A stretch of DNA of 64,000 bases from Streptomyces sp. V1I1. GTDB taxonomy: Bacteria; Actinomycetota; Actinomycetes; Streptomycetales; Streptomycetaceae. The notes below the pieces were generated by a model. It saw only the letters and a list, made by a program, of their open reading frames with translations. It was not told where the DNA came from and did not search any database. The DNA lies in the NCBI RefSeq assembly GCF_030817355.1, contig NZ_JAUSZH010000001.1:7973001-8037000 (forward strand), written 5' to 3'. Shown piece after piece: positions 33,322 through 42,013 of this stretch; position 1 is the stretch's first letter, and every line of letters begins with the position of its first letter. A program made the translations under genes and the position numbers.

Positions 33322-34137
33322 TCATGGCCGGGTCCGGGTCAGGTACTCCGCAATGCGGTCCCCCCATGTACGGATGTCGGCGCGCGTTCGGGACACATGC
33401 AGGTCGGCGTGCGGCAGCAGCTGGGCCAACGTTTCCGCGGTCGACAGGGGGTGGCCCGGGTCATCCACCCAGGCCAGGATCAAGCTCGGCTGGCGCAGCG
33501 CGGCGATTGCCGTGGGGGAGGGCAGGTCGGACAGCGCCAGGCCGCGCAGGACGGACGGCAGTACCCGCTCGGCGGGCGTCGGCGGGAACTCGGGAACGTC
33601 GGCTACGACTGCGGGGCGAGGCTGTTTCCCCTTGGCGGCGAGCCAAGCGTCCACTCCCTCTCGTTCGATGGTGTCGGCGGATTCCCGGTTGTCCCGCGAA
33701 TGCGCTTTCCGCGTCGTCCAAGCCGTGGGTGGGATGAGCAGGGCCAGTCGGGAGAACCGGTCGGGCGCCTGGATGGCGGCGTGCAGCACGGTGCCGCATC
33801 CCATCGACGCGCCCACGGCGACGAGGGGCTCGGCAGCGCCCAGTCGATCGAGCAGGGCCAGCAGATCGTCGGCGAGCGAGGGATAGGTGTAGTCCGTGTC
33901 CACGGGGTCGCCGGTGGATCGGCCGTGCGCCCGGGCGTCATAGCGGACCAGGCGCTGCCCCGCGTCCAGGACCGGCGCCCAGTCGAACAGGCCCATCCTG
34001 TCCTCGGTGGCCTGACTGACGAACCCGCCGTGCGCGTACACAGCGACAGGACCCTCACCTGCGTCGTCGTAGACCAGCTCGGCCCGGCGATGCCAGAAGC
34101 GGCCTTCCCTGACCGTGTGCCTGCCCACTGCCCTCAT
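33322..34137 (-). CDS. Alpha/beta hydrolase
   Basis: A 271-residue alpha/beta-fold enzyme: oxyanion loop VYAHGGFVSQ, strand-turn RLVRYDARAHGRSTG, nucleophile elbow GASMGCGT (Ser), acid likely in LILAWVDDPGHPLS. The catalytic His is not obvious at the end; DLHVSRTRADI is where it would fall. Substrate unknown. It is intact and single, with the start at the ATG at 34137 inside MRAVGRHTVREGRFWH. Confidence 0.82.
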   Translation of the reverse strand: MRAVGRHTVREGRFWHRRAELVYDDAGEGPVAVYAHGGFVSQATEDRMGLFDWAPVLDAGQRLVRYDARAHGRSTGDPVDTDYTYPSLADDLLALLDRLGAAEPLVAVGASMGCGTVLHAAIQAPDRFSRLALLIPPTAWTTRKAHSRDNRESADTIEREGVDAWLAAKGKQPRPAVVADVPEFPPTPAERVLPSVLRGLALSDLPSPTAIAALRQPSLILAWVDDPGHPLSTAETLAQLLPHADLHVSRTRADIRTWGDRIAEYLTRTRP

Positions 34138-34401
34138 AGCCGCGCGCCTCGTCTCGGCACCTCTGCGTAAATCCTACGACTGCGCGATCAGAGCGGTCCG
34201 GCTGGAAACGGTGGAGAAACGGGCGGTCGCGGGCGTGACGGCGCAGGCTGGCGCGGCGGCGGGCGGCGGTTGTGGGCCACCAGGCCGACCGCCGTCGGGC
34301 TGATGAGGGGGGCGACCACAGCCGCCACGCCGACGAGGGCGCTCGCGCCGATGAGGTGCGAAAGCGCCGGTGCGGCGCTCGCGGCGAGCAGTGCTACCCC
34401 G

Positions 34402-35223
34402 GTGAGGCCGAGTAGCCTGCTGCTGTCGCTGGTGGGGGAGAGCCGTGCGCTCCCCGACTTCCTGACACCGCGGCCGACGGCCTTCGCTCCGACCGTTGAA
34501 GAACAGCTGGCCGTCGTACGCGAAACGCCCCTGGATCTCGTACGCCGCGACATGCTGGCGACGCATACACAAAGAGGCCAACTTCCTGAGGTCCTCCATG
34601 AGGTCACCGCTCCCGGTGACACGCCTGTCCGCAGGCTGCTGGACGCGGTCTGTGAGCTTCTGCAGCGCTACTGGGACCTGGCCTTCAGGTCGATGTGGCC
34701 GCAGATGCGGCTCGTGCTGGAAGCCGACATCACCTACCGCGCACGGCAGTTGGCCACGGGAGGTGCACGCCTGCTCTTCTCCGACATGCACCCGAATCTG
34801 CAATGGCAGGACGGGGTGCTGCACATCGACAAGATGATCGGCAGGCACCGTGTGGCTGCGTCCGGACGGGGACTGCTGCTGGTCCCGTCCCTGTTTGCCT
34901 ACAAGCCCGTCCCCCCGCTCAGCCCGGAGGAACCGCCGATGCTGGCCTACCCCAGCCGAGGAATTGCGACTCTTTGGGCAGAGGCGCCGGTGGTTGACGC
35001 GACGGCTCTCACGTCGCTTCTCGGCGCGCCCCGGGCGAGGCTGCTCGGCATGCTCGGCGACTCGCTGTCCACGGTCGAGATCGCCCGTCGCCTCAAAGTG
35101 ACCCCGAGCGCCGTCTCGCAGCATCTGCAAGTGCTCTACGCGACGGGTCTCGTGGCCCGGGCCCGCGACGGGCGGGGCGTGCTGTACCGCCGCAGTCCGC
35201 TCGGCGACCAGCTGACCGGCTAG
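34402..35223 (+). CDS. DUF5937/ArsR-type HTH regulator, 5'-truncated
   Basis: The C-terminal two thirds are typical: ALPDFLTPRPTAF, WPQMRLVLEADITYRARQLA, GLLLVPSLFAYKPVPPL, then winged HTH STVEIARRLKVTPSAVSQHL. About 60 residues of the usual N-terminus are replaced by unrelated Ala/Thr-rich sequence if the frame is extended to 34270. GTG 34402, just before recognisable homology, is given as a possible start. The opposite strand over 34190-34430 reads a hydrophobic peptide, which suggests a junction with another broken gene. DNA binding may persist, but sensing is doubtful. Confidence 0.6.
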   Translation: MRPSSLLLSLVGESRALPDFLTPRPTAFAPTVEEQLAVVRETPLDLVRRDMLATHTQRGQLPEVLHEVTAPGDTPVRRLLDAVCELLQRYWDLAFRSMWPQMRLVLEADITYRARQLATGGARLLFSDMHPNLQWQDGVLHIDKMIGRHRVAASGRGLLLVPSLFAYKPVPPLSPEEPPMLAYPSRGIATLWAEAPVVDATALTSLLGAPRARLLGMLGDSLSTVEIARRLKVTPSAVSQHLQVLYATGLVARARDGRGVLYRRSPLGDQLTG

Positions 35224-35234
35224 CCAACGCGGCC

Positions 35235-35438
35235 CTACCTGCGGTGGACTTGCTCTGCCTGTGGTCCCTTGGGCCCCTGGGTGACGTCGTATTCGACCTT
35301 GTCACCCTCCTGCAGCTCTTTGAAGCCGGTGGTCTGGATGGCGGAGAAGTGGACGAACACGTCCGGGCCGCCGTCGTCCTGCTGGATGAAGCCGAAGCCC
35401 TTGTCGGCGTTGAACCACTTCACAGTGCCTGTTGCCAT
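35235..35438 (-). CDS. Cold-shock protein (CspA family)
   Basis: A 67-residue single OB-fold RNA chaperone. RNP1 is KGFGFIQ and RNP2 VFVHFSAI, preceded by [13 protein letters not shown]; the end [12 protein letters not shown] is typical of Streptomyces ScoF-type proteins. It binds single-stranded nucleic acid and melts RNA structure. The upstream region to about 35600 has no gene and may be the long leader often seen for these genes. Confidence 0.95.
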   Translation of the reverse strand: MATGTVKWFNADKGFGFIQQDDGGPDVFVHFSAIQTTGFKELQEGDKVEYDVTQGPKGPQAEQVHRR

Positions 35439-35858
35439 CAGTCCAAATCCCTTGTCCCATGACGCGGCACGGCCTTGGCCGTGCCCCGTAGCCCGTCGCG
35501 GCTACGGCTCCTGAACCTTGCCACCGCGAGCCGGCTTCCGTCACTGAACGCACCGCCCAAGTCGCCCGGACAGCTGGTACTCCAACGGCATTCGGAGGGC
35601 AACTGGAGCCGGCATCGCCATGCTCGTGTTCTTCCGTCGCGCACGGCACGCGGGCAAGGAGCCGGCCGCCACGAAGGCGGGCGAGGCCCAGCCGGACGTC
35701 GCCCGCGCGCTGCCCAACCCGCAGGTCGGCGACCTGCTGCAGGCATTGTCCACCAACTGCGCCGACCAGGCCTTGCTACAGATGCAAATGACCGGCCGGT
35801 GGCCTCTCGCGCCTGGAGGGTCGCGGGGGCAGCCACCGGCCGGTCATGCGCCGGGCTG
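35439..35858. other. Region between the cold-shock gene and the DUF6381 gene
   Basis: About 420 bp. A plus-strand frame from 35620 (MLVFFRRARHAGKEPAATKA, QVGDLLQALSTNCADQAL) could encode a small protein, but I do not recognise it and it ends in sequence antisense to DUF6381. A strong hairpin lies at 35788-35847. Confidence 0.35.
35788..35847. terminator. Large hairpin, probable bidirectional terminator
   Basis: ATGACCGGCCGGTGGC (35788-35803) and GCCACCGGCCGGTCAT (35832-35847) form a perfect 16-bp stem around a 28-base loop. It ends 11 bp from the DUF6381 stop, where a terminator is expected. Confidence 0.7.
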
Positions 35859-36050
35859 TTACAGCATGGGGTCGATGTCGCCGGCGCCCATGCCGCGTTC
35901 CTGCTCGCTTTGCTCCTTGAGACGACGGGCCTTCTCCTTCAGCCGCTGACGCTCTTCCGGGTCTGTGACACGCTCCGCGGCCTGCTCCATCTCCTGCGCC
36001 TTCTGACGCATCTGCTGGGCACGACCGCCAGACTCGCCTGCAACGCTCAT
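35859..36050 (-). CDS. DUF6381 family small charged protein
   Basis: A 63-residue, highly charged helical protein: MSVAGESGGRAQQMRQKAQE, RVTDPEERQRLKEKARRLKE. It fits the Streptomyces DUF6381 family and is probably one long helix or a coiled coil. ATG 36050 was preferred to an upstream GTG since AAGGAGTGATC places the ribosome site correctly. Function unknown; stress-linked genes (cold shock) are nearby. Confidence 0.8.
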   Translation of the reverse strand: MSVAGESGGRAQQMRQKAQEMEQAAERVTDPEERQRLKEKARRLKEQSEQERGMGAGDIDPML

Positions 36051-36219
36051 GATCACTCCTTAGTGTGACGGGGAGAGCGGGCCACACCAGCGAACCAGCG
36101 CCCCCACGACCGCGCATCTCGAACGGTCACCCACCGCTATCTACGCAGCCCGAGAGCTATGTCGGCCTTCCAGATCTGCGCGATGAGGGGATCCATGATC
36201 AGGCGAACCCCGCCGTGAC

Positions 36220-36660
36220 TCAGATCGTGAACTCGCTCAGCAGGCCGGAGTACTTCTTGGGGTGCGGGGCGGCGTACTCCCCTTGTTTGTTGGTCCGCGG
36301 GCCCAGGGACACCAGAGACTCGACGTGCTTCACGGCAGCAGTAACGCCATCGATCACCTGCGCTCCGACCTGCCGGGAGAGCGCTGGGCCCAGCGGTGCC
36401 ATGCCCGCGCAGCCGAGCACGATGGAGTCGCATCGGTCCCGGGCCACGGCCTCCATGCACATCTCGGTCACGATCTTCATCGTGTCCGAGGCCGGATCAT
36501 CGAGATCGAGGCCGCGCTTGTGGAGATCCACCGCGGTGTCCGCGACGCCGAGATCATGGCTGCCGAGGCCGATCGCGACTGCGCACGGCCGCGATTCGTG
36601 GTGCATCTGGTGGTAATCCCAAAGGAGTTGGGCGTCCTCCCACGACTGCTCCGAGATCAC
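36220..36660 (-). pseudogene. In-frame chimera: YdcF N-terminus fused to Asp/Glu (hydantoin) racemase C-terminus
   Basis: The first 53 residues match the start of YdcF/DUF218 proteins (EDAQLLWDYHQMHHESRP, VAIGLGSHDLGVADTAVDL). From LDLDDPASDTMKIVTEM on, the protein is the second half of an aspartate/glutamate or hydantoin racemase, with its catalytic-cysteine motif IVLGCAGMAPLG and the ending KKYSGLLSEF. Each parent is about 200-240 residues. The join at HKRG/LDLDD keeps the frame, giving a 146-residue open ORF. It most likely arose by a deletion that fused two neighbours. Neither half keeps a whole active site. Confidence 0.7.
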
Positions 36661-36763
36661 GGCCGCGTCGCCTCTGGTCTTGCGCCGAGTCGGGCACCTT
36701 GAAGTCGTACTACCACGCGAAGCGTGAGGCCGCGTGGAGTCCGATGGCGAACTCAACTACCGT

Positions 36764-36858
36764 GCCGTCAGCCGTCAGCCGTCAGCCGTCAGCCGTCAGC
36801 CGTCAGCCGTCAGCCGTCAGCCGTCAGCCGTCAGCCGTCAGCCGTCAGCCGTCAGCCG
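36764..36858. repeat. Heptanucleotide tandem repeat (GCCGTCA), about 13.6 copies
   Basis: Uninterrupted 7-base units over 95 bp. On the minus strand the unit GGCTGAC first occurs as the codons for Thr-Ala-Asp-Gly at the end of the GntR fragment, and repetition then puts a TGA in frame. The length of 7 shifts frame every unit. Confidence 0.95.
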
Positions 36859-37076
36859 TGAACGTGGTGCGGTGCAGCTCGACGACCCACTCTCGCGGGG
36901 TCAGTTGAAGGAGCTTCGCCTCCTCCGCCGTGGGGACGCGGGCAAAGAGCTGCTCCTTGTAGTAGCCGGTCAGAGTGCGCGTGGGCTGGTCGCCCCGCCC
37001 TCCTTCACCAGGCGAGCGCGCGCGTATACCTCGGCACCGATAGGCAGGCCGTGCGCATCAGCGACCCGACGGGGCT
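36845..37076 (-). pseudogene. GntR-family regulator, UTRA-domain fragment
   Basis: AHGLPIGAEVYARARLVKEG is followed after a one-base shift near 36992 by RTLTGYYKEQLFARVPTAEE, AKLLQLTPREWVVELHRTTF and TADG, all within the central part of a GntR/UTRA regulator. The N-terminal HTH and the C-terminal strands are missing. The frame closes in the heptanucleotide repeat. A relic. Confidence 0.65.
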
Positions 37077-37270
37077 GCGACACGGGAGACCGTCTGGGTC
37101 TGTTCGCCACGCCGGAGAGCGGCACCGCCCGCGACGGCCGACAAATCTCAACAGGACAGCATGCGTCGGTCAGATGGCGGGTCAGGCCGCCTCGGGCGGC
37201 GCCATCGGCATCCTCACAGTCAGATGCTGGCGTCGCTCGGTCGGCGCACCTGCCGCGCAGGACGCAGCTG

Positions 37271-39274
37271 TCAGTCGCCGTCGGTCGGCCGTACCGGAGC
37301 ACGCAGCGCGGTGGCGATGTCGGCGAGGTAGTGCTCGACAGGGCCGAGGGTGACCAGGCCGCTGCCCGCACCCGCGAGCTCGTCGGCGGCCGGCAGCAGG
37401 CGGGTGTAGACCCGCTCCAGCACGACCTGGTCACCGATTTCCAGTGCGACAGTGGCCTCCAGACAGCAGCACGCCTCGTACAGCAAGTCCCGTGGCGGCT
37501 CCGGCAGCGCGCGCAATGCCGCCCGCGCCTCGGTATGGCGACCGGCTGCCACCATGGCGAACGGCTCGGCCCAGGGACGGAAAGGGCCCCAGTCCGCCTG
37601 TAGGTCCACCTCGACCGACTCCAGCCCGGACGGCATCTTGTGCGCCAGTCGCAGGCACAGCAGCGCGAACGGCAGAATGCCGCGCTCCAGGCCCGGCATA
37701 CCAGCACCGTCCAGCCGTGCGGCGGCACTCCGGTAGGCGGCCTCAGCCTGCGACAGCCGCCCGGACGCGGCCTGCCGCAGCGCCCCGTACCACTGGGTGA
37801 ACACGCCCGCCAACGGCAGTTCGTGGCGCCCGGCCAGGCGGTCCGCGGCGGCGGCATGCCCGTCCGCCGCCGGGAAGTCGCCGAGCGCGCTGCGTGCCTG
37901 AAGCCGGATGAGGTGGCCGAGTACCTCGTAGGTCACCAGTCCGTGCCGGGAGGCCAGCGCGATCAACTCCGCGCCGATCTCATCCCGTCGCGGGGCGAGG
38001 CCCGCCCGGATGAAGGACTGCATGAACGCCCCGTTCAGGGTGAACGCCAGCAGCGCGGGATCGTCGAGACGACGGGCGATCTCTTCCGCCTCGTGGGCGG
38101 CTTGGGGGCCGCGTTGTGTCCGGGTGCCGCGCATCTCCAGTGCGATCGTGGCCAGCAGGCGGCAGCGCGCCGCCTCGTGCGAGTGGCCCGGCAGGGCGAT
38201 GAGGGCGCTCTCGGCGGCCGCGACAATCCGCTGGGCCAGCTCCGGATCGTCGCTACGGGTCCAGATCGCGGGGACGTCGTAGGCACCGATCACCCGGGCG
38301 GTCAGTTCCGGGTCGCCGAACTCCTCCGCTGCCGTGATGGCCTCCACGCGGTGCTGTCGGGCCGCCTCCAGGCCACCGCCCCCGGTCACTGCGAGGTTCC
38401 GGATCAGGCTCACCGTCGTCTCGAGGCGGGCGCGGGCACCGGTGGCGACCGTGCGGTCGTAGGCTGCCGCCGCCCGCGTCCACAGTCGGCCCGCCGTCGC
38501 CGTCGGCTCAGCCGGAAGATCAAGGCACGGCTCCTGGTTGAGGATGTCCGCCTGCAAGCGGCGCAGCTGCGGGCCGGGGTCCACGCCCAGCTGGTCGGCC
38601 AGGACCGCCCGGGCCCTGCGCAGCACGCCAAGAGCATCCCCCTGACGGCCCTGCCGGTACAGTGCCAGCGCCAGCAGCCGCCAGGCGTCCTCGCGCCAGG
38701 GATGATCGGCAAGGTGAACGTCCAGGTCGGGCACCACCTCGGCGGCCCGGCCGAGGGCCAGTTGCGTCCCGGCTCGCCGCTCCACCGCCTGTAGCCGCAG
38801 CTCGGCGAGGCGGGAACGCTCGCCGCGGGCCCAGTCCTCCTGCGTGAACTCGGCGTAGGCGGGACCTCGCCACAGCCCCAGTGCTTCCTCCAGCCGCGGC
38901 AGCGCATCCGCGGCCGGCAGATTCGCGGCGGCGCCGACGGCTGCCTCGAAGCGCCAGGCATCCACGGCGTCCGGCTCCGGGCGCAGCGCGTACCCCGGTC
39001 CTTCGGTGACCAGCAGGTGGGCAGGGGCCCGGGGCGGACGGTCCGGTTCGAGGGCTCGGCGAAGCGCGGCGACAAAGGTCTGTACGGCGCCCACGGCGCC
39101 CGGCGGGGGAACTGTCCACAGGTCCTCGACCAGGTGGGCGACAGGGACGACACGTCGGCGGGCCACGATCAGCCGCGCCAGCACTGCCCGGTGCCGCGGC
39201 CCCTTCAATGCGAGCGTGCCACCGCTGCTCTCGGCGACCACGGGCCCGAGCACACCGAATGCGACCGGCTCCAT
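37271..39274 (-). CDS. BTAD-domain (AfsR/SARP-type) transcriptional regulator
   Basis: A 667-residue protein. Residues 1-95 form an OmpR-like winged HTH (VAFGVLGPVVAESSGGTLAL, APAHLLVTEGPGYALRPEPD), 100-245 the bacterial activator (BTAD) TPR region (EEALGLWRGPAYAEFTQEDW, ALYRQGRQGDALGVLRRARA), and the rest helical TPR-like repeats without an NB-ARC P-loop. SARP-type proteins activate secondary-metabolite or local genes by binding direct repeats. ATG 39274 follows AGAGGTGGGT and starts the domain. Next to a divergent hydrolase gene, with 109 bp between them, it may control that gene. Confidence 0.87.
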   Translation of the reverse strand: MEPVAFGVLGPVVAESSGGTLALKGPRHRAVLARLIVARRRVVPVAHLVEDLWTVPPPGAVGAVQTFVAALRRALEPDRPPRAPAHLLVTEGPGYALRPEPDAVDAWRFEAAVGAAANLPAADALPRLEEALGLWRGPAYAEFTQEDWARGERSRLAELRLQAVERRAGTQLALGRAAEVVPDLDVHLADHPWREDAWRLLALALYRQGRQGDALGVLRRARAVLADQLGVDPGPQLRRLQADILNQEPCLDLPAEPTATAGRLWTRAAAAYDRTVATGARARLETTVSLIRNLAVTGGGGLEAARQHRVEAITAAEEFGDPELTARVIGAYDVPAIWTRSDDPELAQRIVAAAESALIALPGHSHEAARCRLLATIALEMRGTRTQRGPQAAHEAEEIARRLDDPALLAFTLNGAFMQSFIRAGLAPRRDEIGAELIALASRHGLVTYEVLGHLIRLQARSALGDFPAADGHAAAADRLAGRHELPLAGVFTQWYGALRQAASGRLSQAEAAYRSAAARLDGAGMPGLERGILPFALLCLRLAHKMPSGLESVEVDLQADWGPFRPWAEPFAMVAAGRHTEARAALRALPEPPRDLLYEACCCLEATVALEIGDQVVLERVYTRLLPAADELAGAGSGLVTLGPVEHYLADIATALRAPVRPTDGD

Positions 39275-39383
39275 ACCCACCTCTCCGGACCTCCTGCCGC
39301 CACGGTACGCGCTGATTACCTGCTGATTCGCGCCCGGCAGGCTCAAGGTGTCCGTCACCTTCCGCCGTCCGAAAGGGCGAACC

Positions 39384-40274
39384 ATGACACCGACCATCCC
39401 CGGCTTCGACTACCGGCGGGTCCCCGTCGCCGACGATGTCGCGCTCAACGTTGCCGTCGCAGGATCCGGCAGCCCGATCGTGCTGCTGCACGGTTTCCCG
39501 CAGACCCACCTGATGTGGCGGCACGTGGCTGTCGACCTCGCGGCCGACCATACGGTCATCTGCCCCGACCTGCGAGGCTACGGCGCCAGCGACAAGCCCG
39601 CCGATACGGCCGACACCGACGGGACCATCTACTCCAAGCGCACCATGGCCGCGGATATCATCGCGCTCGCCCATGCGCTGGGCCACGAGCGTTTCGCTCT
39701 GGCGGGGCACGACCGGGGTGCCCTGGTCGCTATCCGCGCCGGCCTCGACCACCCCGAAGCAATCACCCACCTCGCCTCCCTCGACGTGCTGCCCACGCTC
39801 GACATGTGGGACGTCATGCGCGGCACCGGCGCGGCCGTCGGCTTCCACCTCTACCTGATGGCCCAGCCGCCCGGCCTGCCCGAGCAGATGATCCACGCCA
39901 CAGCGGACGCCTTCTTCGGCCACTTCCTCGACATCTGGACGCACAACCCACAGGCGATCCCGGCCGAGCTACGCGCCACCTACCTGGCAGAGTCTCGCGC
40001 CGCCGTCCCCTCCATCGTCGCCGACTACCGGGCCTCCGCCGGCATCGACGTCGAACACGACCGGGCCGACCGCGACGCCGGGAACCAGCTGCGGATGCCG
40101 GTGACCGTTCTCCAGCAGGACTGGGGCGCGGCCCTGGGCTTCGACGCCACCGCACTGTGGAACGCCTGGGCACCCGACCTGCAGCACACCACCGTCGCCT
40201 GCGGCCACTTCATGGCCGAGGAAGCCCCCGCCGACGTCGTCAAGGCCATCCGAGACCTCCTCGCCCGCTGCTGA
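39384..40274 (+). CDS. Alpha/beta hydrolase, haloacetate dehalogenase/epoxide hydrolase-like
   Basis: A 296-residue enzyme: HGFPQTHLMWRHVA oxyanion region (HGFPQ), CPDLRGYGASDKP, nucleophile elbow AGHDRGALVA (Asp nucleophile as in dehalogenases and epoxide hydrolases, GHDRG), and the catalytic His in VACGHFMAEEAP. The Asp nucleophile separates it from esterases. ATG 39384 has GAAAGGG upstream. It is divergent from the BTAD regulator. Confidence 0.9.
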   Translation: MTPTIPGFDYRRVPVADDVALNVAVAGSGSPIVLLHGFPQTHLMWRHVAVDLAADHTVICPDLRGYGASDKPADTADTDGTIYSKRTMAADIIALAHALGHERFALAGHDRGALVAIRAGLDHPEAITHLASLDVLPTLDMWDVMRGTGAAVGFHLYLMAQPPGLPEQMIHATADAFFGHFLDIWTHNPQAIPAELRATYLAESRAAVPSIVADYRASAGIDVEHDRADRDAGNQLRMPVTVLQQDWGAALGFDATALWNAWAPDLQHTTVACGHFMAEEAPADVVKAIRDLLARC

Positions 40275-40799
40275 ACGTTTCATCCACCCCGACAGACCAG
40301 ACCAGACCAGCCCAGCCCGCGAATTGGCTACTAGTGCCGCGTCAGGGAACCTTTGCGACATTAAAACGCGATGTGACCGGAGACGGCGTTCGGCGACACC
40401 CGCACCTGAGCGGGTGTGCGTGTCGCGCCTCAAGCTTCCTGGCAGGGCAGTCCGTCGGCCACCGGAAGGCCAGCTTTCCTGAGGCGGGCAAGACGGCGCT
40501 GGCTGCGGGCCGCTCGCGTCCCTCGACTAGGGAGCAGAAGCACGAGGCGGGGGTCGCCGACCTGACCCAGGCCCTGGGCGAGGCCGCAGTCGGGTTACGG
40601 GTCTTGGAAGAAGTCCGCGGAGGGCCGGCCGTGCCCTTTACGGAGGAGCTGCCGATCCAGCTCGACGATGAGGTGGTCGTCCGCGCTGGCGTAGCGCTTT
40701 TCGTTCCAGAAAGGCGCGGGCCGGTGCGGCGACTATCTCATCGTCGAGGGCGACCATCTCGTGCTGTTGGTCCGCTACAGAGGTGGTGCCTCTTTGGGC
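40275..40799. other. Gene-poor stretch with possible transposase remnant
   Basis: About 525 bp. A plus-strand stretch at 40470-40620 reads PEAGKTALAAGRSRPSTREQ and AGVADLTQALGEAAVGLRV, similar to the helical linker of IS3-type OrfA proteins, with no start, HTH or end. The rest holds nothing I can support. A short CAGAC-rich repeat lies at 40300-40320. Confidence 0.35.
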
Positions 40800-41735
40800 T
40801 TACTTGGATTCGACCCGTCCGAGCGGATTGGGTCCGGCCGTCAGCGCGTCACGCGCCGCCTGCCAAGCGGAATCCCCGGGGTAGAGCTCGGTGCGGAGGT
40901 AGGCCCAGGTGAGCCACTGGACCGCAGACACTCGCTCGGGGTTCTCGTCCGTAGTCTCGGCGACGTCATATCCAGAGACCCCGCCGAGCCCGTGCTCTGC
41001 GTCAAACAGGGTGAACAGGGACTTGGGGCCCGGGGAGAGGAAGTACGGATCGGCGTGCCAGTCCGGGCCACGAACCGTCAGGTGGGCAGAGTCGTCCTTA
41101 TCGCCGGCGACCACGAGCGCGGGCGTCGTCATCTCGGAGAAGTCCGTGGTCAAGAAGAAAGAAAGATTCTCGGCCGCGAATTCGCTGAGGGCATCGCCGC
41201 CTCTGCCGGGCGCGGCAAGCAGTACACCCGCCTTGATCCGGGACTCGACCAGGTTCACTTCCGTTCCGTCGAGCGGATCGATGAGCCGGGCGCCCAGCAG
41301 CAGGCTCGCGGTGTGCCCGCCCATCGAGTGCCCGGCTACGGCGACCTTGCTTCGGTCCAGGCGCCCGAGGAGCTGCGGGACGGCGGCCTCGATCACGTCG
41401 AGCTGGTCGAGGATGCGCTTCATGTCCTCGGCCCGTGATCGCCAGTACAGAGGCGCCCCGGGGGTATCGGGATCCAGGCTCAGCGTCCTCGAGCTCAGAT
41501 GGGTGGGCTGGATCACGACAAAGCCGTGCGCCGCCCAGAAGTTGGCGAGGGGGGCGTAGCCGTTCAGCGAGGAGAGGTTGTTCGAGTAGCTCTGACCGTG
41601 CGAGAGGAGGATGACCGGACCGCGCTGCTGAGGTCGTAGCGCGGCTGAGTCGAATACGCCGAGTCGGCGCGTTCGCGTGCTCGGGGTTCGCGTCAGCGGG
41701 CCTGTAGTGCCTGCGCTCCCCGGAGCTCGGCACCG
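40800..41735 (-). pseudogene. Alpha/beta hydrolase (chlorophyllase/lipase-like), start missing
   Basis: The frame is open from a stop at 41736 but contains no usable start before VILLSHGQSYSNNLSSLNGY, the oxyanion region. The remaining enzyme is intact: GFVVIQPTHLSSRTLSLD, nucleophile elbow VAGHSMGGHTASLLLG, TPALVVAGDKDDSAH (acid) and DAEHGLGGVSGY (His). GTG 41516 would remove the oxyanion loop. So the 5' end is broken, or the start codon lies in a frameshifted segment upstream. Confidence 0.6.
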
Positions 41736-41836
41736 TCACTGCGGGCTTCTGCCCCAACTCGTCCCAAGTTTTTGAGGCTCTTCTGGCGTGACGTGATCGG
41801 CTCGGCGCTGTTTGATTTTTTCTCTTGGTCAGGCGG

Positions 41837-41889
41837 TTGACATCCCCTGCCCCTTGACTCATGCTCTCTCTCAACTGGTCATGACCAGA
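41837..41889 (+). promoter_or_regulatory. Promoter and dre-like operator of the sugar ABC/MocA operon
   Basis: TTGACA (41837-41842) and CATGCT (41860-41865) are 17 bases apart. ACTGGTCATGACCAGA (41874-41889) follows, covering the expected start point; it differs from the DasR consensus only in the centre and last base. Confidence 0.75.
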
Positions 41890-42013
41890 CACTACCAGCC
41901 GCGAAAAGCTCGACCGGGCCATACCGCTCGGGACGGCGCGGTGGGGCCCTTGCCGCAACGGCCTCGCCGCTCAATGCCGCTGGGCAGTCCCCGAAGATCT
42001 GAGAAAGGCACGA

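Noticed and set aside
34188..34622. Minus-strand small membrane protein opposite the DUF5937 gene
   Set aside because: Hydrophobic only in its second half, with no start or family match; mentioned as a possible fragment only.
35620..35949. Plus-strand 109-codon frame beside the cold-shock gene
   Set aside because: Its second half is antisense to DUF6381 and the terminator hairpin; the first half is plausible but unrecognised, so it was left as a note.
36764..36858. Possible CRISPR array
   Set aside because: The 7-base units are contiguous with no spacers, and no cas genes are present.
39017..40912. Plus-strand open frame of about 630 codons over the BTAD gene edge and the hydrolase
   Set aside because: Arg/Pro-rich shadow of the hydrolase at 39384, which has full motifs in another frame.
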